Shown piece by piece: positions 6,868 through 15,621 of a DNA stretch of 38,136 nt. Both the position numbers and the translations under genes were made by a program. A model generated the notes under the pieces. The model worked only from the letters and a program-made list of their open reading frames with translations, ran no database searches and was not told where the DNA came from. The DNA lies in contig JAAYCJ010000278.1 of NCBI GenBank assembly GCA_012729815.1, positions 1-38,136 on the forward strand, in the 5' to 3' direction. This DNA comes from Phycisphaerae bacterium. Lineage in GTDB: Bacteria > Planctomycetota > Phycisphaerae > JAAYCJ01. Within the stretch, counting starts at the first letter, position 1. The number at the start of each line of letters is the position of its first letter.

Positions 6868-8367
6868 CTACGGTTTGCGGGTCACCCGCGGATACTTGGC
6901 CTTCGCCTCGGGCTCGACGATCTTCTCGAACTTGACCTTGAATTCGAGCCAGTCGCCGAAGTCGTAGACGTACTTGATCGTATCCGCCGGCTCGATGGCC
7001 AGTTCGGCTATCTTCAGGTTCGCTCCCGGTCCGCCGCCCAGCGGGTCGATGTGCCCGTAGCCGCGGCTCTTTCGCGTGAAGCCTTCGTAGAATTCGCTGA
7101 GGTGATCGGAAGCATCCAGCCGCATCGTCTCGCGGATCGCCAGGTCGAGCTCGGCCAATTCGTTGCCGCCCAAAACCTCGATACGGCACCAGCGTTTGCC
7201 CTGCCAGACCTTGAACACGAACACCTGGTTCATGCGGGAGCGGGCTTGCCGCTTGCTCAGCAGCGGAGGCGCCTCGGGCTCCAGCATATTGGCCAGGGTC
7301 TCGGCCATCTCACCGAGGGTAGCGTCAAGTTCGTCGGCGTCCGCTTCCTCCTCAGGAGACTCGCAGGCCTCCATCAACCAGTCGTCGTCCTCGTCCAGAA
7401 CCGGCTCCTTCAGTTCGTGCAGGCCGGGCCAAAACTTCGGGACCACGCGTTCGACGGCTGCGGCCCGTATCGCCCCGTCCTCGACGTCCCGCATCAGTTC
7501 CGCCACGACAAACCATCCCGGTTTGAGCAGCCCGGCCAGCGTGGGCGGGACCCAGATCGGAAAGACGGCGCCGGCCTCCGCGCTGAGGCCTTCGAGAAAG
7601 ACCGTCGGACCGTCCATCTTTCGGACCGTAAAGTAAGACTCCTCCACGACTTCCTCGAAGTCGTCCCCGTCCCCCTCGTGTTCATCCGCCTCCTCATCCT
7701 CGTAGAGAAGGTCGTCGTCGGCTTCCTCTTCCTCGAACTCCTCAGCCAGCAGGTCCTCGGCATCGATCACCGTGCCGTCCTCGCGGTGGACCCGCAGGTC
7801 GATCATCGCCTGATCATCCTCCTCGACCGGCTCGAGTTCCGCAGCCTCATCCCAAGCCGCGAGTTCCTCTTCCGCCGCCCGGCGGATCAGGTCGCGCTGC
7901 CTGTCCTCAAGGAAAGACTTCTTGAGCACCGTATCGAGGATGCCCAGATCCAGCAGGGAAGGCAGTTCGTAGCCGGCCAGAGACCAGAAACTCAGGAGGC
8001 ACGCCGCATCGTAGGCCTGCTGGAACTCCGGCAGGATCCGGTCGATCGCGGCCAGGTACGCTTCCTGTTGGGACTCGGTCCAAAGCCCCCGGCCGCAAAG
8101 CCACGCGCCGAATTCGCGCAGCACGGGATCGACCCTCGCCGCCTGGGCAGGCAGCAGCACTTCGTTTCTCGGGAAGTGTCCGCCCAGCAGGTCATCGACC
8201 CTCTGGGCCAGGACCGACCACGGGTCGGGCGTCAGGCGGCCCTCAGCCCGCTCGGCCCACAGGAACCGGTAGACGCCGTGAACGATCGCCTCGGCGACCT
8301 CGCGTTCGGAGCGTTTGCCCTTGCGTTCCGTCAGAAACTCAGAGCAGATCGCTTTGATCTTGTCCAT
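6868..8367 (-). CDS. pRiA4b ORF-3-like C-terminal domain with long acidic N-terminal region
   Basis: The last 125 or so residues of this 499-residue protein match the plasmid pRiA4b ORF-3-like domain: QVFVFKVWQGKRWCRIEV at the start, a paired-helix segment ending LSEFYEGF, and the typical YVYDFGDWLEFKVKFEKI near the end. The domain is common in mobile-element passenger genes and in stand-alone chromosomal genes, and its function is not established. Residues 1-170 are helical (SEC-C/UPF-like in appearance, but no motif is certain). Residues about 175-260 are very acidic, with runs of E and D, and a further acidic stretch lies near 330-355. GGAGG on the minus strand precedes the ATG. No transposase is nearby, so a mobile origin is not supported here. 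Confidence 0.65.
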   Translation of the reverse strand: MDKIKAICSEFLTERKGKRSEREVAEAIVHGVYRFLWAERAEGRLTPDPWSVLAQRVDDLLGGHFPRNEVLLPAQAARVDPVLREFGAWLCGRGLWTESQQEAYLAAIDRILPEFQQAYDAACLLSFWSLAGYELPSLLDLGILDTVLKKSFLEDRQRDLIRRAAEEELAAWDEAAELEPVEEDDQAMIDLRVHREDGTVIDAEDLLAEEFEEEEADDDLLYEDEEADEHEGDGDDFEEVVEESYFTVRKMDGPTVFLEGLSAEAGAVFPIWVPPTLAGLLKPGWFVVAELMRDVEDGAIRAAAVERVVPKFWPGLHELKEPVLDEDDDWLMEACESPEEEADADELDATLGEMAETLANMLEPEAPPLLSKRQARSRMNQVFVFKVWQGKRWCRIEVLGGNELAELDLAIRETMRLDASDHLSEFYEGFTRKSRGYGHIDPLGGGPGANLKIAELAIEPADTIKYVYDFGDWLEFKVKFEKIVEPEAKAKYPRVTRKP

Positions 8368-8494
8368 CAGCCACCTCCGCCGGTTGCCACATAGCCGCAG
8401 TTCATTGGAAATCCCTCACCCACCAAGTCATAATATGGCCTTGGCGGGCGGGCGTCAACCGCCGTTGTTTGGAGTGCAAGCAAGAGCTGTGGAG

Positions 8495-9385
8495 ATGGAG
8501 AGTCAACCGCAAACAGGATCGACCGCGCCTCGACGCCGCTCCCGCGCAGCGGGCCTGGGCCGGCTGGCCCTGCTGACCGCCCTGGCGGTGGCGATGGCGG
8601 CGCCGTTCCTGTGGATGGTGATGACCTCGCTGAAGCCCCTTTCGGAGGTCGAGCGAGGGAGTTTCGCCCCGCAGAGCTGGCAGTGGGAAAACTACGCGGT
8701 CGTACTGGGATTGCAGCCGCCGCGGACCGGCGCGGGACGGGTCCTGGACCTGGCGTTCGGCAAATGGTACTTCAACAGCCTGCTGGTGGCCGGCTGGGTC
8801 ACGTTTCTGCAACTGCTGACCAGTTCGATGGCCGGCTACGCCTTCAGCCGCCTGCGGTGGCGGGGACGAGACGCGGTATTCGCCCTCTATATCGCCACCA
8901 TGATGATTCCTGGAGTGGTGCTGATCGTCCCCAACTACTTCCTGATGGTCAAGCTGCACCTGGTCAACACCTACCTGGGTCTGATCCTGCCCGCGTCGTT
9001 TGGAGCGTTCGGCACGTTCCTGATGCGTCAGTACATGCTGTCGCTGCCCCGGAGCCTGGATGAGGCGGCGGCGCTGGACGGGGCGTCGAAGTGGCACGTG
9101 TTCGTCGACGTGATCCTGCCCCAGTGCGGGCCCGCGCTGATCACGCTGGCCATTTTCATCTTTCTGGGCAACTATGCCTCGTTCTTCTGGCCACTGATTA
9201 TGATTAAGGATTCGTGGCTCCAGACTCTCCCGATCGGCATGCTGTATTTCGAGGAGCTTTACGGACGGCAGACCAACCTTTTGATGGCCGCTTCGATGCT
9301 CAACGTCGTGCCCCCGATCGTGGTCTTTATTGCCTTGCAGAAGTTTTTGGTCCGTGGTATACAGTTGGGCGCTTTTAGAGGCTGA
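8495..9385 (+). CDS. ABC sugar-transporter permease, MalG type (orphan)
   Basis: This 296-residue inner-membrane protein is a carbohydrate ABC permease of the MalG/CUT1 kind. It has a first membrane helix at about 25-45 ending MVMTSLKPLSEVE (typical of MalG-like subunits), five further helices, and the cytoplasmic EAA loop (EAAALDGASKWHVFVDVILP), the contact site for the ATPase. It ends KFLVRGIQLGAFRG, close to the usual VQGLTAGAVKG of the family. Normally a MalF partner, a solute-binding protein and often an ATPase are adjacent; none is in the window. The start is uncertain: ATG 8495 gives the usual length, ATG 8435 would add 20 residues. A strong terminator follows at once. Confidence 0.85.
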   Translation: MESQPQTGSTAPRRRSRAAGLGRLALLTALAVAMAAPFLWMVMTSLKPLSEVERGSFAPQSWQWENYAVVLGLQPPRTGAGRVLDLAFGKWYFNSLLVAGWVTFLQLLTSSMAGYAFSRLRWRGRDAVFALYIATMMIPGVVLIVPNYFLMVKLHLVNTYLGLILPASFGAFGTFLMRQYMLSLPRSLDEAAALDGASKWHVFVDVILPQCGPALITLAIFIFLGNYASFFWPLIMIKDSWLQTLPIGMLYFEELYGRQTNLLMAASMLNVVPPIVVFIALQKFLVRGIQLGAFRG

Positions 9386-9391
9386 TTGGCG

Positions 9392-9422
9392 AAGGCAGAC
9401 CTTCCGAGACGAGGTCTGCCTT
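9392..9422 (+). terminator. intrinsic terminator after the permease gene
   Basis: AAGGCAGACCT (9392-9402) pairs perfectly with AGGTCTGCCTT (9412-9422) across a nine-base loop, followed by TCTGTTGT. It lies 6 bases after the permease stop codon and separates it from the following glycosidase, which therefore probably has its own promoter or relies on read-through. Confidence 0.85.
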
Positions 9423-9453
9423 TCTGTTGTAATTGGAACTCGAGGTGGAAAAG

Positions 9454-12400
9454 ATGCATGCATCAGAGTTGCTCAAGGAATTCGGCGATCCGTCGGTGGC
9501 CTATCGGGCCAAGCCGTTCTGGGCCTGGAACGCGGCCCTGACGGGCGATGAGCTTCGCCGGCAGATCCGGCTGTTCGCGCAGATGGGGATGGGCGGCTAC
9601 TTCATGCACTCCCGGGTCGGGCTCAATACCGCCTATCTGAGCGACGAGTGGTTCGACCTGGTCAATCAGTGCATCGACGAGGCGGAGAAGACCGGGACGC
9701 AGGCGTGGCTCTACGACGAGGACCGCTGGCCGTCCGGGGCGGCGGGCAGCCTCGTCACCCGGGACGAGCGGTATCGAGCCCGGCGTCTGGCGGTTTCGCG
9801 CCATGCGCCCGAGGGTTTCGACTGGCCCGCCGATCCGTCGCGGAACTTCGTGTTCGGCGCGGTCTTCGAGGACGAACGGATCGGCTGGTATAAGAAGCTC
9901 GAGCAGAAGCCGGACATCACCATTCTGCCGCAGTACGCCGAGGTGCTCAAGTTCTCGATCGAGCTTCAGCCCAACAGTCCGTGGTACAACGGGTATGCCT
10001 ATCTGGACACGATGAATCCCGAGGCCGTTGCGCGGTTCATGGAGGTAACGCACGAGGCCTATTTGCGACACTGCGGCGAAAAATTCGGCAAGAGTGTGCC
10101 CGGATTTTTCACCGACGAGCCGAACTGCGGCGAGCCATGGCGGAACGAAGGTGTGGTCCAGTGGACCGAGGCGCTGCCGCACCGGTTCCAGGAAATGTTC
10201 GGCTATGACCTGCTCCAACATCTTCCGGAGCTGTTTTTTGACACAACGGGCGCCGACGAGAGCCGCGCCCGCTATCATTACCATCGCTGCAGGACCCGCC
10301 TGTTCGTCGAGTCGTTCGCCAAGCCGATCGGCGAGTGGTGCAGCCGCAACAACCTGTTGTTCACCGGCCACGTCCTCTGCGAAGACCCGCTGAGTCACCA
10401 AGTCAGCGCCGTAGGGGCGGCCATGCAGTTCTACCCGTACATGCAGGCCCCCGGAATCGACATCCTGACCCAGTACCGGATCGAGTACCTCGCGGCCAAA
10501 CAGGTGGCCTCGGTCGCCCGTCAGACCGGCCGCAAGTGGGTGCTCTCGGAGCTCTACGGATGCACCGGCTGGGAGACCACATTCGAGGCGTACAAGCACA
10601 GCGGGGACTGGCAGGCGGCTTTGGGCATCACGCTGCGCTGCCCGCACCTTTCGTGGTATTCGATGGCCGGCGAGGCCAAGCGCGACTACCCGGCGTCGAT
10701 CCATTTCCAGTCGCCCTGGTGGAAACAATTCAAGACGGTCGAGGACTACTTCTCGCGGGTGAACGTGCTCCTGAGCGACGGCGAGGCGGTCTGCGATCTG
10801 GCGGTGATCCATCCCATCGAGAGCTACTACCTGTACATGAAGACCTTTGACAGCAAGGAGCCGCGCTTCATGCGGATGGATCAGGACTACCACCAGTTCG
10901 CCGCCGGGCTGCTGGGCGCGCACCTGGACTTCGATTTCGCCGACGAGCACCTGCTGACGGAACTGGCGGCCAGTGTCGAGCGCGATCAGGCCGGGCCGCA
11001 CCTGCAAATCGGGCAGGGCAAATACCGCGCCGTGCTCGTTCCGCCGGTGGCCACGCTGCGGCGGACCACGCTCGATCTGCTGCGGCGGTTCAGCGACGCC
11101 GGCGGCAAGGTGGTCTTCGCCGGATCGGCCGCCGGATTCGTCGAGGGCGAGTCGAACGGGGACGTCAAGGCGTTCGCCGAGGGCAAGACCGTCGAGAACA
11201 ACGCCGATGCGATCGCCGCCTCGCTGCAGGACAAGGTCCGCCGCGTGTCGATCCGCGACGCCGCCGGGCGCGAAGCCGCCGACGTGCTGCACCAGTTCCG
11301 CCGGATCGGCGACGACTGGGTGCTGTTCCTGGTCAATACCAACCGCAAGGAAGCCCACGAACAACTGACGGTCCGTCTGCAACTTGACCTGCCGCGCGGC
11401 GGGCAGATCCAGCTCTGGGACACCCTGGCCGCCAGGCAGTACAAACTGGCCGGCGAACTGACGTACAAGACCGCGACGTTCAAGATCGACATTCCGCCCA
11501 GCGGATCGCGACTGATCGTCGTCTCGAGCCAGCCGAAAGAACTGCCACCGCTGCCGAAGCCTCAGCCGACCGGCAATCAGGTCAAGCTCGATCCGGGCGG
11601 ATGGAGCTTCCTGCTGGACGACCACAACGTCCTGGTGCTCGACCGGGCCGACGCCAAGGCGGACGTCGGCGACAAGAAGCCGTTCTCGCGAACGCAGATG
11701 GAAATCCTGCGGCTGGACAACGAGCTGCGCGACGCCCTGGACCTCTCGCCTCGCGCGGGCCACATGGTTCAGCCGTGGATGACCAAGGACGAGCCGCTGG
11801 GCCCGACCGCTCCGCTCAAGCTGGCTTACAAATTCAACGTCAAAACCCTGCCTTCCGGTCCGGTGCTGCTGGCGTTGGAGCAGCCGGAGCGATGGCGGAT
11901 CGAATTGAACGGCCGGTACGTCACCTCGGACATGGCCAGCGGCTGGTGGGTGGACCCGGCGATCCGGACCATCCGGCTCGATCCGGAGCTGCTTAAGCGC
12001 GGGCGGAACGTTCTGACCCTTGAAGGCCAGTTCGACCGCAAAGCCGACCTGGAAATCGTCTACCTGCTCGGGCAATTCGGCGTCGATACCGACGGCAAGA
12101 ACGTGGCGATCAGCCGCATGCCGTCCAAGCTGGACTTCGGCAAATGGCAGGACCAGTCGCTGCCCTTCTACAGCGGCAACATGATCTACCGCATGCCGTT
12201 CGAGCTCGAACCGGCCGAGGGCGCTCGATACATCCTGAGCATTCCGTCGTTCGGGGCCGCGGCCGTCGAAGTCGCGGTCAACACGGCCGAACCGGTCGTG
12301 CTGCCCTGGCCGGACTACCGGCTCGATATCACCGAGACGCTCCAGAAGGGCAAGAACGTCATCGACATCAAGCTGCTCGGCTCCCGGCGCAACGCCTTCG

Positions 12401-12543
12401 GGCCGCTGCACATGGTCAACACCCCCAACTGGATCGGGCCCGGCGAGTTTCAGTACAATCCGGACAATTGGCAGGACGAGTACAATCTGGTGGCCTATGG
12501 CCTTTACGAGGCGCCGGTGATCAGCGAGTGCCGATCGGCCTAG
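9454..12543 (+). CDS. large glycoside hydrolase, GH106-like (alpha-L-rhamnosidase type)
   Basis: This 1029-residue protein resembles the GH106-related family. Near the N-terminus it has FWAWNAALTGDELRRQI, then GGYFMHSRVGL and WLYDEDRWPSG, the signatures of the catalytic TIM-barrel. The conserved block LSELYGCTGW (Glu366, a likely catalytic acid) is followed by a Lys-His-x-x-Asp-Trp segment and the PHLSWYSMAGEAKRDYP block. Residues about 480-620 look like a glutamine-amidotransferase-like domain found in such enzymes. The C-terminal third contains beta-sandwich, galactose-binding-like modules (for example near WRIELNGRYV). No signal peptide is present, so the enzyme should act on imported oligosaccharides in the cytoplasm. 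ATG 9454 has GAGGTGG in front; TTG 9433 is less likely. Substrate assignment to rhamnosides is family-level inference only. Confidence 0.8.
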   Translation: MHASELLKEFGDPSVAYRAKPFWAWNAALTGDELRRQIRLFAQMGMGGYFMHSRVGLNTAYLSDEWFDLVNQCIDEAEKTGTQAWLYDEDRWPSGAAGSLVTRDERYRARRLAVSRHAPEGFDWPADPSRNFVFGAVFEDERIGWYKKLEQKPDITILPQYAEVLKFSIELQPNSPWYNGYAYLDTMNPEAVARFMEVTHEAYLRHCGEKFGKSVPGFFTDEPNCGEPWRNEGVVQWTEALPHRFQEMFGYDLLQHLPELFFDTTGADESRARYHYHRCRTRLFVESFAKPIGEWCSRNNLLFTGHVLCEDPLSHQVSAVGAAMQFYPYMQAPGIDILTQYRIEYLAAKQVASVARQTGRKWVLSELYGCTGWETTFEAYKHSGDWQAALGITLRCPHLSWYSMAGEAKRDYPASIHFQSPWWKQFKTVEDYFSRVNVLLSDGEAVCDLAVIHPIESYYLYMKTFDSKEPRFMRMDQDYHQFAAGLLGAHLDFDFADEHLLTELAASVERDQAGPHLQIGQGKYRAVLVPPVATLRRTTLDLLRRFSDAGGKVVFAGSAAGFVEGESNGDVKAFAEGKTVENNADAIAASLQDKVRRVSIRDAAGREAADVLHQFRRIGDDWVLFLVNTNRKEAHEQLTVRLQLDLPRGGQIQLWDTLAARQYKLAGELTYKTATFKIDIPPSGSRLIVVSSQPKELPPLPKPQPTGNQVKLDPGGWSFLLDDHNVLVLDRADAKADVGDKKPFSRTQMEILRLDNELRDALDLSPRAGHMVQPWMTKDEPLGPTAPLKLAYKFNVKTLPSGPVLLALEQPERWRIELNGRYVTSDMASGWWVDPAIRTIRLDPELLKRGRNVLTLEGQFDRKADLEIVYLLGQFGVDTDGKNVAISRMPSKLDFGKWQDQSLPFYSGNMIYRMPFELEPAEGARYILSIPSFGAAAVEVAVNTAEPVVLPWPDYRLDITETLQKGKNVIDIKLLGSRRNAFGPLHMVNTPNWIGPGEFQYNPDNWQDEYNLVAYGLYEAPVISECRSA

Positions 12544-12590
12544 AAAACGGCTGGAGGATTGCGGGCCGGACCTTTCGGCAAGTGACGCGT

Positions 12591-13379
12591 CTAGCCCTTG
12601 TTGCGCAGCAGATACTCGCGTTCCATTCGGGCCAGGAACTTGCCGAGGGCCGAGGACTTTTCGCGCATCTGGACCACGTCGGGCCAGCGCAGGAACTGGA
12701 AGCCCAGCCGCTTGGCTGAATCCTTGTGGATGTCGCGCATGTGCCGAAGCTCGGCCAGGAAGGTCATCTCGCGGCCGTCCTCCGGCAGGGCAAACGAGAG
12801 AAAGTACTTCCTGCCGTGGCGCAGCAGGAACCGGTCCTCGTTGGCGATGATGACGGCCATGCCGCCGCGAGAGAGGTCCGCCGCCTGACCGACAAACCGC
12901 CGGACGTCGACCGGGCAGAGATTGGGATCCTCAGCCGACGTCTCGTGCAGGTCCACCGTCAGCGGTCCCGGCAGGGAGGCCAACGAGATCCGGTGGTCTT
13001 CGCGGCGCTGGCCCGACCGGATCAGGTTGGGCATCGCCAGGCACATGCCCACCACCTTCATCACCGAGTTCAGTTCCACTGTGCACCGCAACCGCGTCAC
13101 CTGGGATCGGAACGTGTAGATCCGGTTCTGGACCACGAAATAGGCTTCGACGTCCCGGCCGACCCGCAGGCGCACGTCCTTGCCGATGCTCTGCGGACTG
13201 TCCAGGTAGATCGCCTGCTCGTCCAGGCCCAGCATTCGCGTCTGGGCGTAGAGCATGTCCGGCTCCACCCGCGACGACGAGACACTGGCGTTCACATAGT
13301 GCAACTCGATTGGAACGTTTCGGTCACAGGCGTACCGGAGGATCTCCATGCACGGATTCGCCACGTCTGCCGTTGTCAT
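12591..13379 (-). CDS. PilZ-domain protein (c-di-GMP receptor, YcgR-like)
   Basis: The 262-residue protein has a C-terminal PilZ domain with both c-di-GMP-binding motifs: R126-E-D-H-R130 (the RxxxR arginines) and D168-L-S-R-G-G173 (the D/NxSxxG loop). The N-terminal part, about residues 15-115, resembles the PilZN/YcgR-N beta domain that precedes PilZ in flagellar-brake proteins. No membrane segment is visible. It is therefore expected to be a cytoplasmic c-di-GMP effector acting by protein contact; the target is unknown, and no GGDEF or EAL gene is in the window. It ends 47 bases from the convergent glycosidase gene and lies downstream of the ROK regulator on the same strand, with a 148-base gap that includes no clear terminator. 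Confidence 0.85.
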   Translation of the reverse strand: MTTADVANPCMEILRYACDRNVPIELHYVNASVSSSRVEPDMLYAQTRMLGLDEQAIYLDSPQSIGKDVRLRVGRDVEAYFVVQNRIYTFRSQVTRLRCTVELNSVMKVVGMCLAMPNLIRSGQRREDHRISLASLPGPLTVDLHETSAEDPNLCPVDVRRFVGQAADLSRGGMAVIIANEDRFLLRHGRKYFLSFALPEDGREMTFLAELRHMRDIHKDSAKRLGFQFLRWPDVVQMREKSSALGKFLARMEREYLLRNKG

Positions 13380-13527
13380 TTGTCAGCCCCGCCAAATTGC
13401 CCACACTCAGCATCCGCTGCTCGATCAATGGTTGCACTACTTAATTCGGCAGACTTGGTTGCCCGGTTGAGTTACGTGAGGTAAGAAGTCAGGTCCGATA
13501 AACGCCGACGACGCCGGACGCCGGCGG

Positions 13528-14742
13528 CTACAGGCCCGAGAGCAGCAGATGCGATTCGATGATGGGCAGGGCGTAGAAATCGTCCAGGGCTCGGCCAATC
13601 CCCCCCATCGTCACCGCCTGGTCCGCCAACTGCGACCACTCGACCCGCACCTTGTTGGTCGGCGGCGCGGTGCGGTCGGCGATCATGTCCAGCAGCGTCA
13701 CCAGGAACAACTCCCCCGCCAGCGAGATCTGGCCGGCCAGAACGATCGTCTCGGGATTGAACAGGTTGGCCAGGCTCGCCAGAGCCAGTCCCAACCATCG
13801 CGCCGCCTGCTCGAGGGCGTACTTGGCTGCGGTCTGACCCGACCGCGCCTCATTGACGATGTCCTCGACCGTGATCGATCCCTTGTCCCGCCCGATCAGC
13901 TTCTGATAGAAATCGACCAGCGCGTAGTTCGAGGCAAGCGTGTTGAGGCAGCCGCGATTGCCGCAGCCGCACAACGGGCCGTCCGGGTCGAGGCACACGT
14001 GGCCCAGCTTGCCCGCCACCGCCTCGGCGCCGGCGTAAATCTTGCCGTCCAGCACCATTCCCAACTGGATTTCCGATCCCACGTTCACGTACAGAAAGCT
14101 CTTGATGTCCTTGCAGACGCCGAACCGCGCCTCGGCCAGCGTGGCCAGGCGGATGTCGTTTTCCACCCAGACCCGGCAGCCGAACTGGCTGCGGATGTAC
14201 CGGCCCAGTTCCATCCCCTTCCACCACGTTCCCAGCCGCGTCTCGGTCAGCGTCTGCTCCTTGACGTCCAGCCGGCCCGGCACGCCCAGCGAAATGCCGA
14301 GGATATCCTCACGCCGACAGCGGTCCTCGATCAGACGGATCAGCCCGCGGCCCAGCGACAGCAGCAGGTGGTTGCGATCCTCCAGGACCGTTGGCTCCTC
14401 CACTTGATGGGCCACCACCGTGCCCAGCAGGTTCGACAGCGTCAGTTGAACCTGGTTCGGCATCAGGTAGCCGCCGACGATCATGTACCGTTTCGGGTTG
14501 ATCTGCAAGAGCTTGGGCCGGCGGCCCGCTTTGGACCGGCCCGGGCCCTTTTCCTGCAGGATGCCTTCCTTCAGCAGCGACTCGACGTGGACCTGCATGG
14601 TGCCCTGCCGCATCCCGGTCAACGCCACGATGTCCCGCCGGGCCAGGGTCTTGCCGCCCTTGAACAGGCTCAGGATGAGCTGGCGGTTGTACTGGTTGAT
14701 CTTGTCCCGCCCGACCAGCGGTACATCGAGATTCTTGGCCAT
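13528..14742 (-). CDS. ROK-family transcriptional regulator (NagC/XylR/Mlc-like)
   Basis: The product (404 aa) has an N-terminal winged helix (about residues 15-80; INQYNRQLILSLF then ARRDIVALTGM) and a sugar-kinase-like ROK domain. The zinc-binding ROK signature is present as GHVCLDPDGPLCGCGNRGC, with the CGCGxxGC cysteines complete. VENDIRLATLAE corresponds to the END motif. The Glu of the usual E-x-G-H sugar-binding motif is Lys (AGKLGH), and the residue after GC-L is Asn rather than Glu, so sugar recognition may differ or be lost. ATG 14742 is preferred over 14799 because GAGGAGG sits just upstream and the first 19 extra residues are not conserved-looking. It probably controls carbohydrate genes, perhaps the neighbouring glycosidase, but this is inference. 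Confidence 0.9.
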   Translation of the reverse strand: MAKNLDVPLVGRDKINQYNRQLILSLFKGGKTLARRDIVALTGMRQGTMQVHVESLLKEGILQEKGPGRSKAGRRPKLLQINPKRYMIVGGYLMPNQVQLTLSNLLGTVVAHQVEEPTVLEDRNHLLLSLGRGLIRLIEDRCRREDILGISLGVPGRLDVKEQTLTETRLGTWWKGMELGRYIRSQFGCRVWVENDIRLATLAEARFGVCKDIKSFLYVNVGSEIQLGMVLDGKIYAGAEAVAGKLGHVCLDPDGPLCGCGNRGCLNTLASNYALVDFYQKLIGRDKGSITVEDIVNEARSGQTAAKYALEQAARWLGLALASLANLFNPETIVLAGQISLAGELFLVTLLDMIADRTAPPTNKVRVEWSQLADQAVTMGGIGRALDDFYALPIIESHLLLSGL

Positions 14743-14770
14743 CTGCGCCTCCTCGCCGACGTGAAAGTAT

Positions 14771-14807
14771 ATTGTAGCTAATTCCAGCGGCCGCACCAAT
14801 GGAATTA
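14771..14807 (-). promoter_or_regulatory. putative promoter and inverted repeat of the ROK gene
   Basis: On the minus strand TTGGTG (14799-14794), a 17-base spacer and TACAAT (14776-14771) make a reasonable sigma70 promoter ending about 30 bases before the ATG at 14742. A seven-base inverted repeat, TAATTCC (14779-14785) and GGAATTA (14801-14807), flanks the -35 and would suit an autoregulatory operator. The rest of the AT-rich region up to 15006 holds other TATA-like sequences, and the promoter of hisH on the plus strand was not resolved. Confidence 0.45.
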
Positions 14808-15006
14808 TAGATTTCTAGTATTACACAACCCTTTATGTTGCAATGGCTTATATAACACCGTCAAACATGTAAGCGGATTTGGGTGGGCCAATTATATCCA
14901 TATCGTATTTTTGGCTTCTTCGGCATGTGGCGGACGGGGGCTTGTGATATGATTGGGGTTTGGGTAAAAGTGACGCCTTTGATGCGACAGCCTTGCGAGA
15001 ATCGCT

Positions 15007-15621
15007 GTGATTACCATTGTCGATTACAAAGCGGGTAACCTGACGAGCGTGCAACTGGCCTTCGAGCACTTCGGGGCGCGGGTGCGGATCACCGACGACC
15101 CGAAGGACGTGCTGGCGGGTTCGCGGGTGGTGTTTCCGGGCGTCGGCGCGGCTGGGGCGGCGATGGAGCAGCTTGCCGGACTGGGATTGCTCGACGCGCT
15201 GCGGACGGTAATCGGGCGCGGCACGCCGTTTCTGGGCATCTGCATTGGAATGCAGGTGCTGTTGGAGTTCTCCGAGGAAGGCGAAACCACGTGCATGGGC
15301 GTGCTGCCCGGCCGGGTCCGGCGGTTTCGGCCCAGGGATCCGCTCTGCAAGATCCCGCAGATCGGCTGGAACGCGGTGAACATCGCCAAGCCGCACCCGC
15401 TGTTCGCCGGTATCGAGGACGCCAGCGAGTTTTACTTCGTTCACAGCTACTATCCGGCGCCGGCCGACCAGGTTCTGATCGCGGGCCGGACGGACTATGC
15501 CGACGCGGTGTTCGCCTCCGCCGTGGCCAGAGACAACCTTTTCGCCACGCAGTTTCACCCGGAGCGTTCCGGGCGGATCGGGTTGCGACTGCTCGAGAAT
15601 TTCGCCGACTGGAATCCCTGA
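15007..15621 (+). CDS. hisH: HisH, glutaminase subunit of imidazole glycerol phosphate synthase
   Basis: A class I glutamine amidotransferase of 204 residues. The catalytic triad is readable: Cys79 in GICIGMQ, His184 and Glu186 in QFHPE. The start VITIVDYKAGNL is the usual HisH N-terminus, and GTG 15007 is the first codon that gives it. HisH releases ammonia from glutamine and channels it to HisF for IGP and AICAR formation in histidine synthesis. The stop codon overlaps the HisF start (TGATG), which indicates translational coupling of a complex with 1:1 stoichiometry. No other his genes are in the window. Confidence 0.96.
   Translation: MITIVDYKAGNLTSVQLAFEHFGARVRITDDPKDVLAGSRVVFPGVGAAGAAMEQLAGLGLLDALRTVIGRGTPFLGICIGMQVLLEFSEEGETTCMGVLPGRVRRFRPRDPLCKIPQIGWNAVNIAKPHPLFAGIEDASEFYFVHSYYPAPADQVLIAGRTDYADAVFASAVARDNLFATQFHPERSGRIGLRLLENFADWNP

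Noticed and set aside
9463-12411. Long antisense reading frame of 982 codons opposite the GH106-like gene
   Set aside because: It is the mirror frame of a strongly conserved glycosidase in high-GC DNA; its product is low-complexity (rich in Arg, Gln, Val) and has no family motif.
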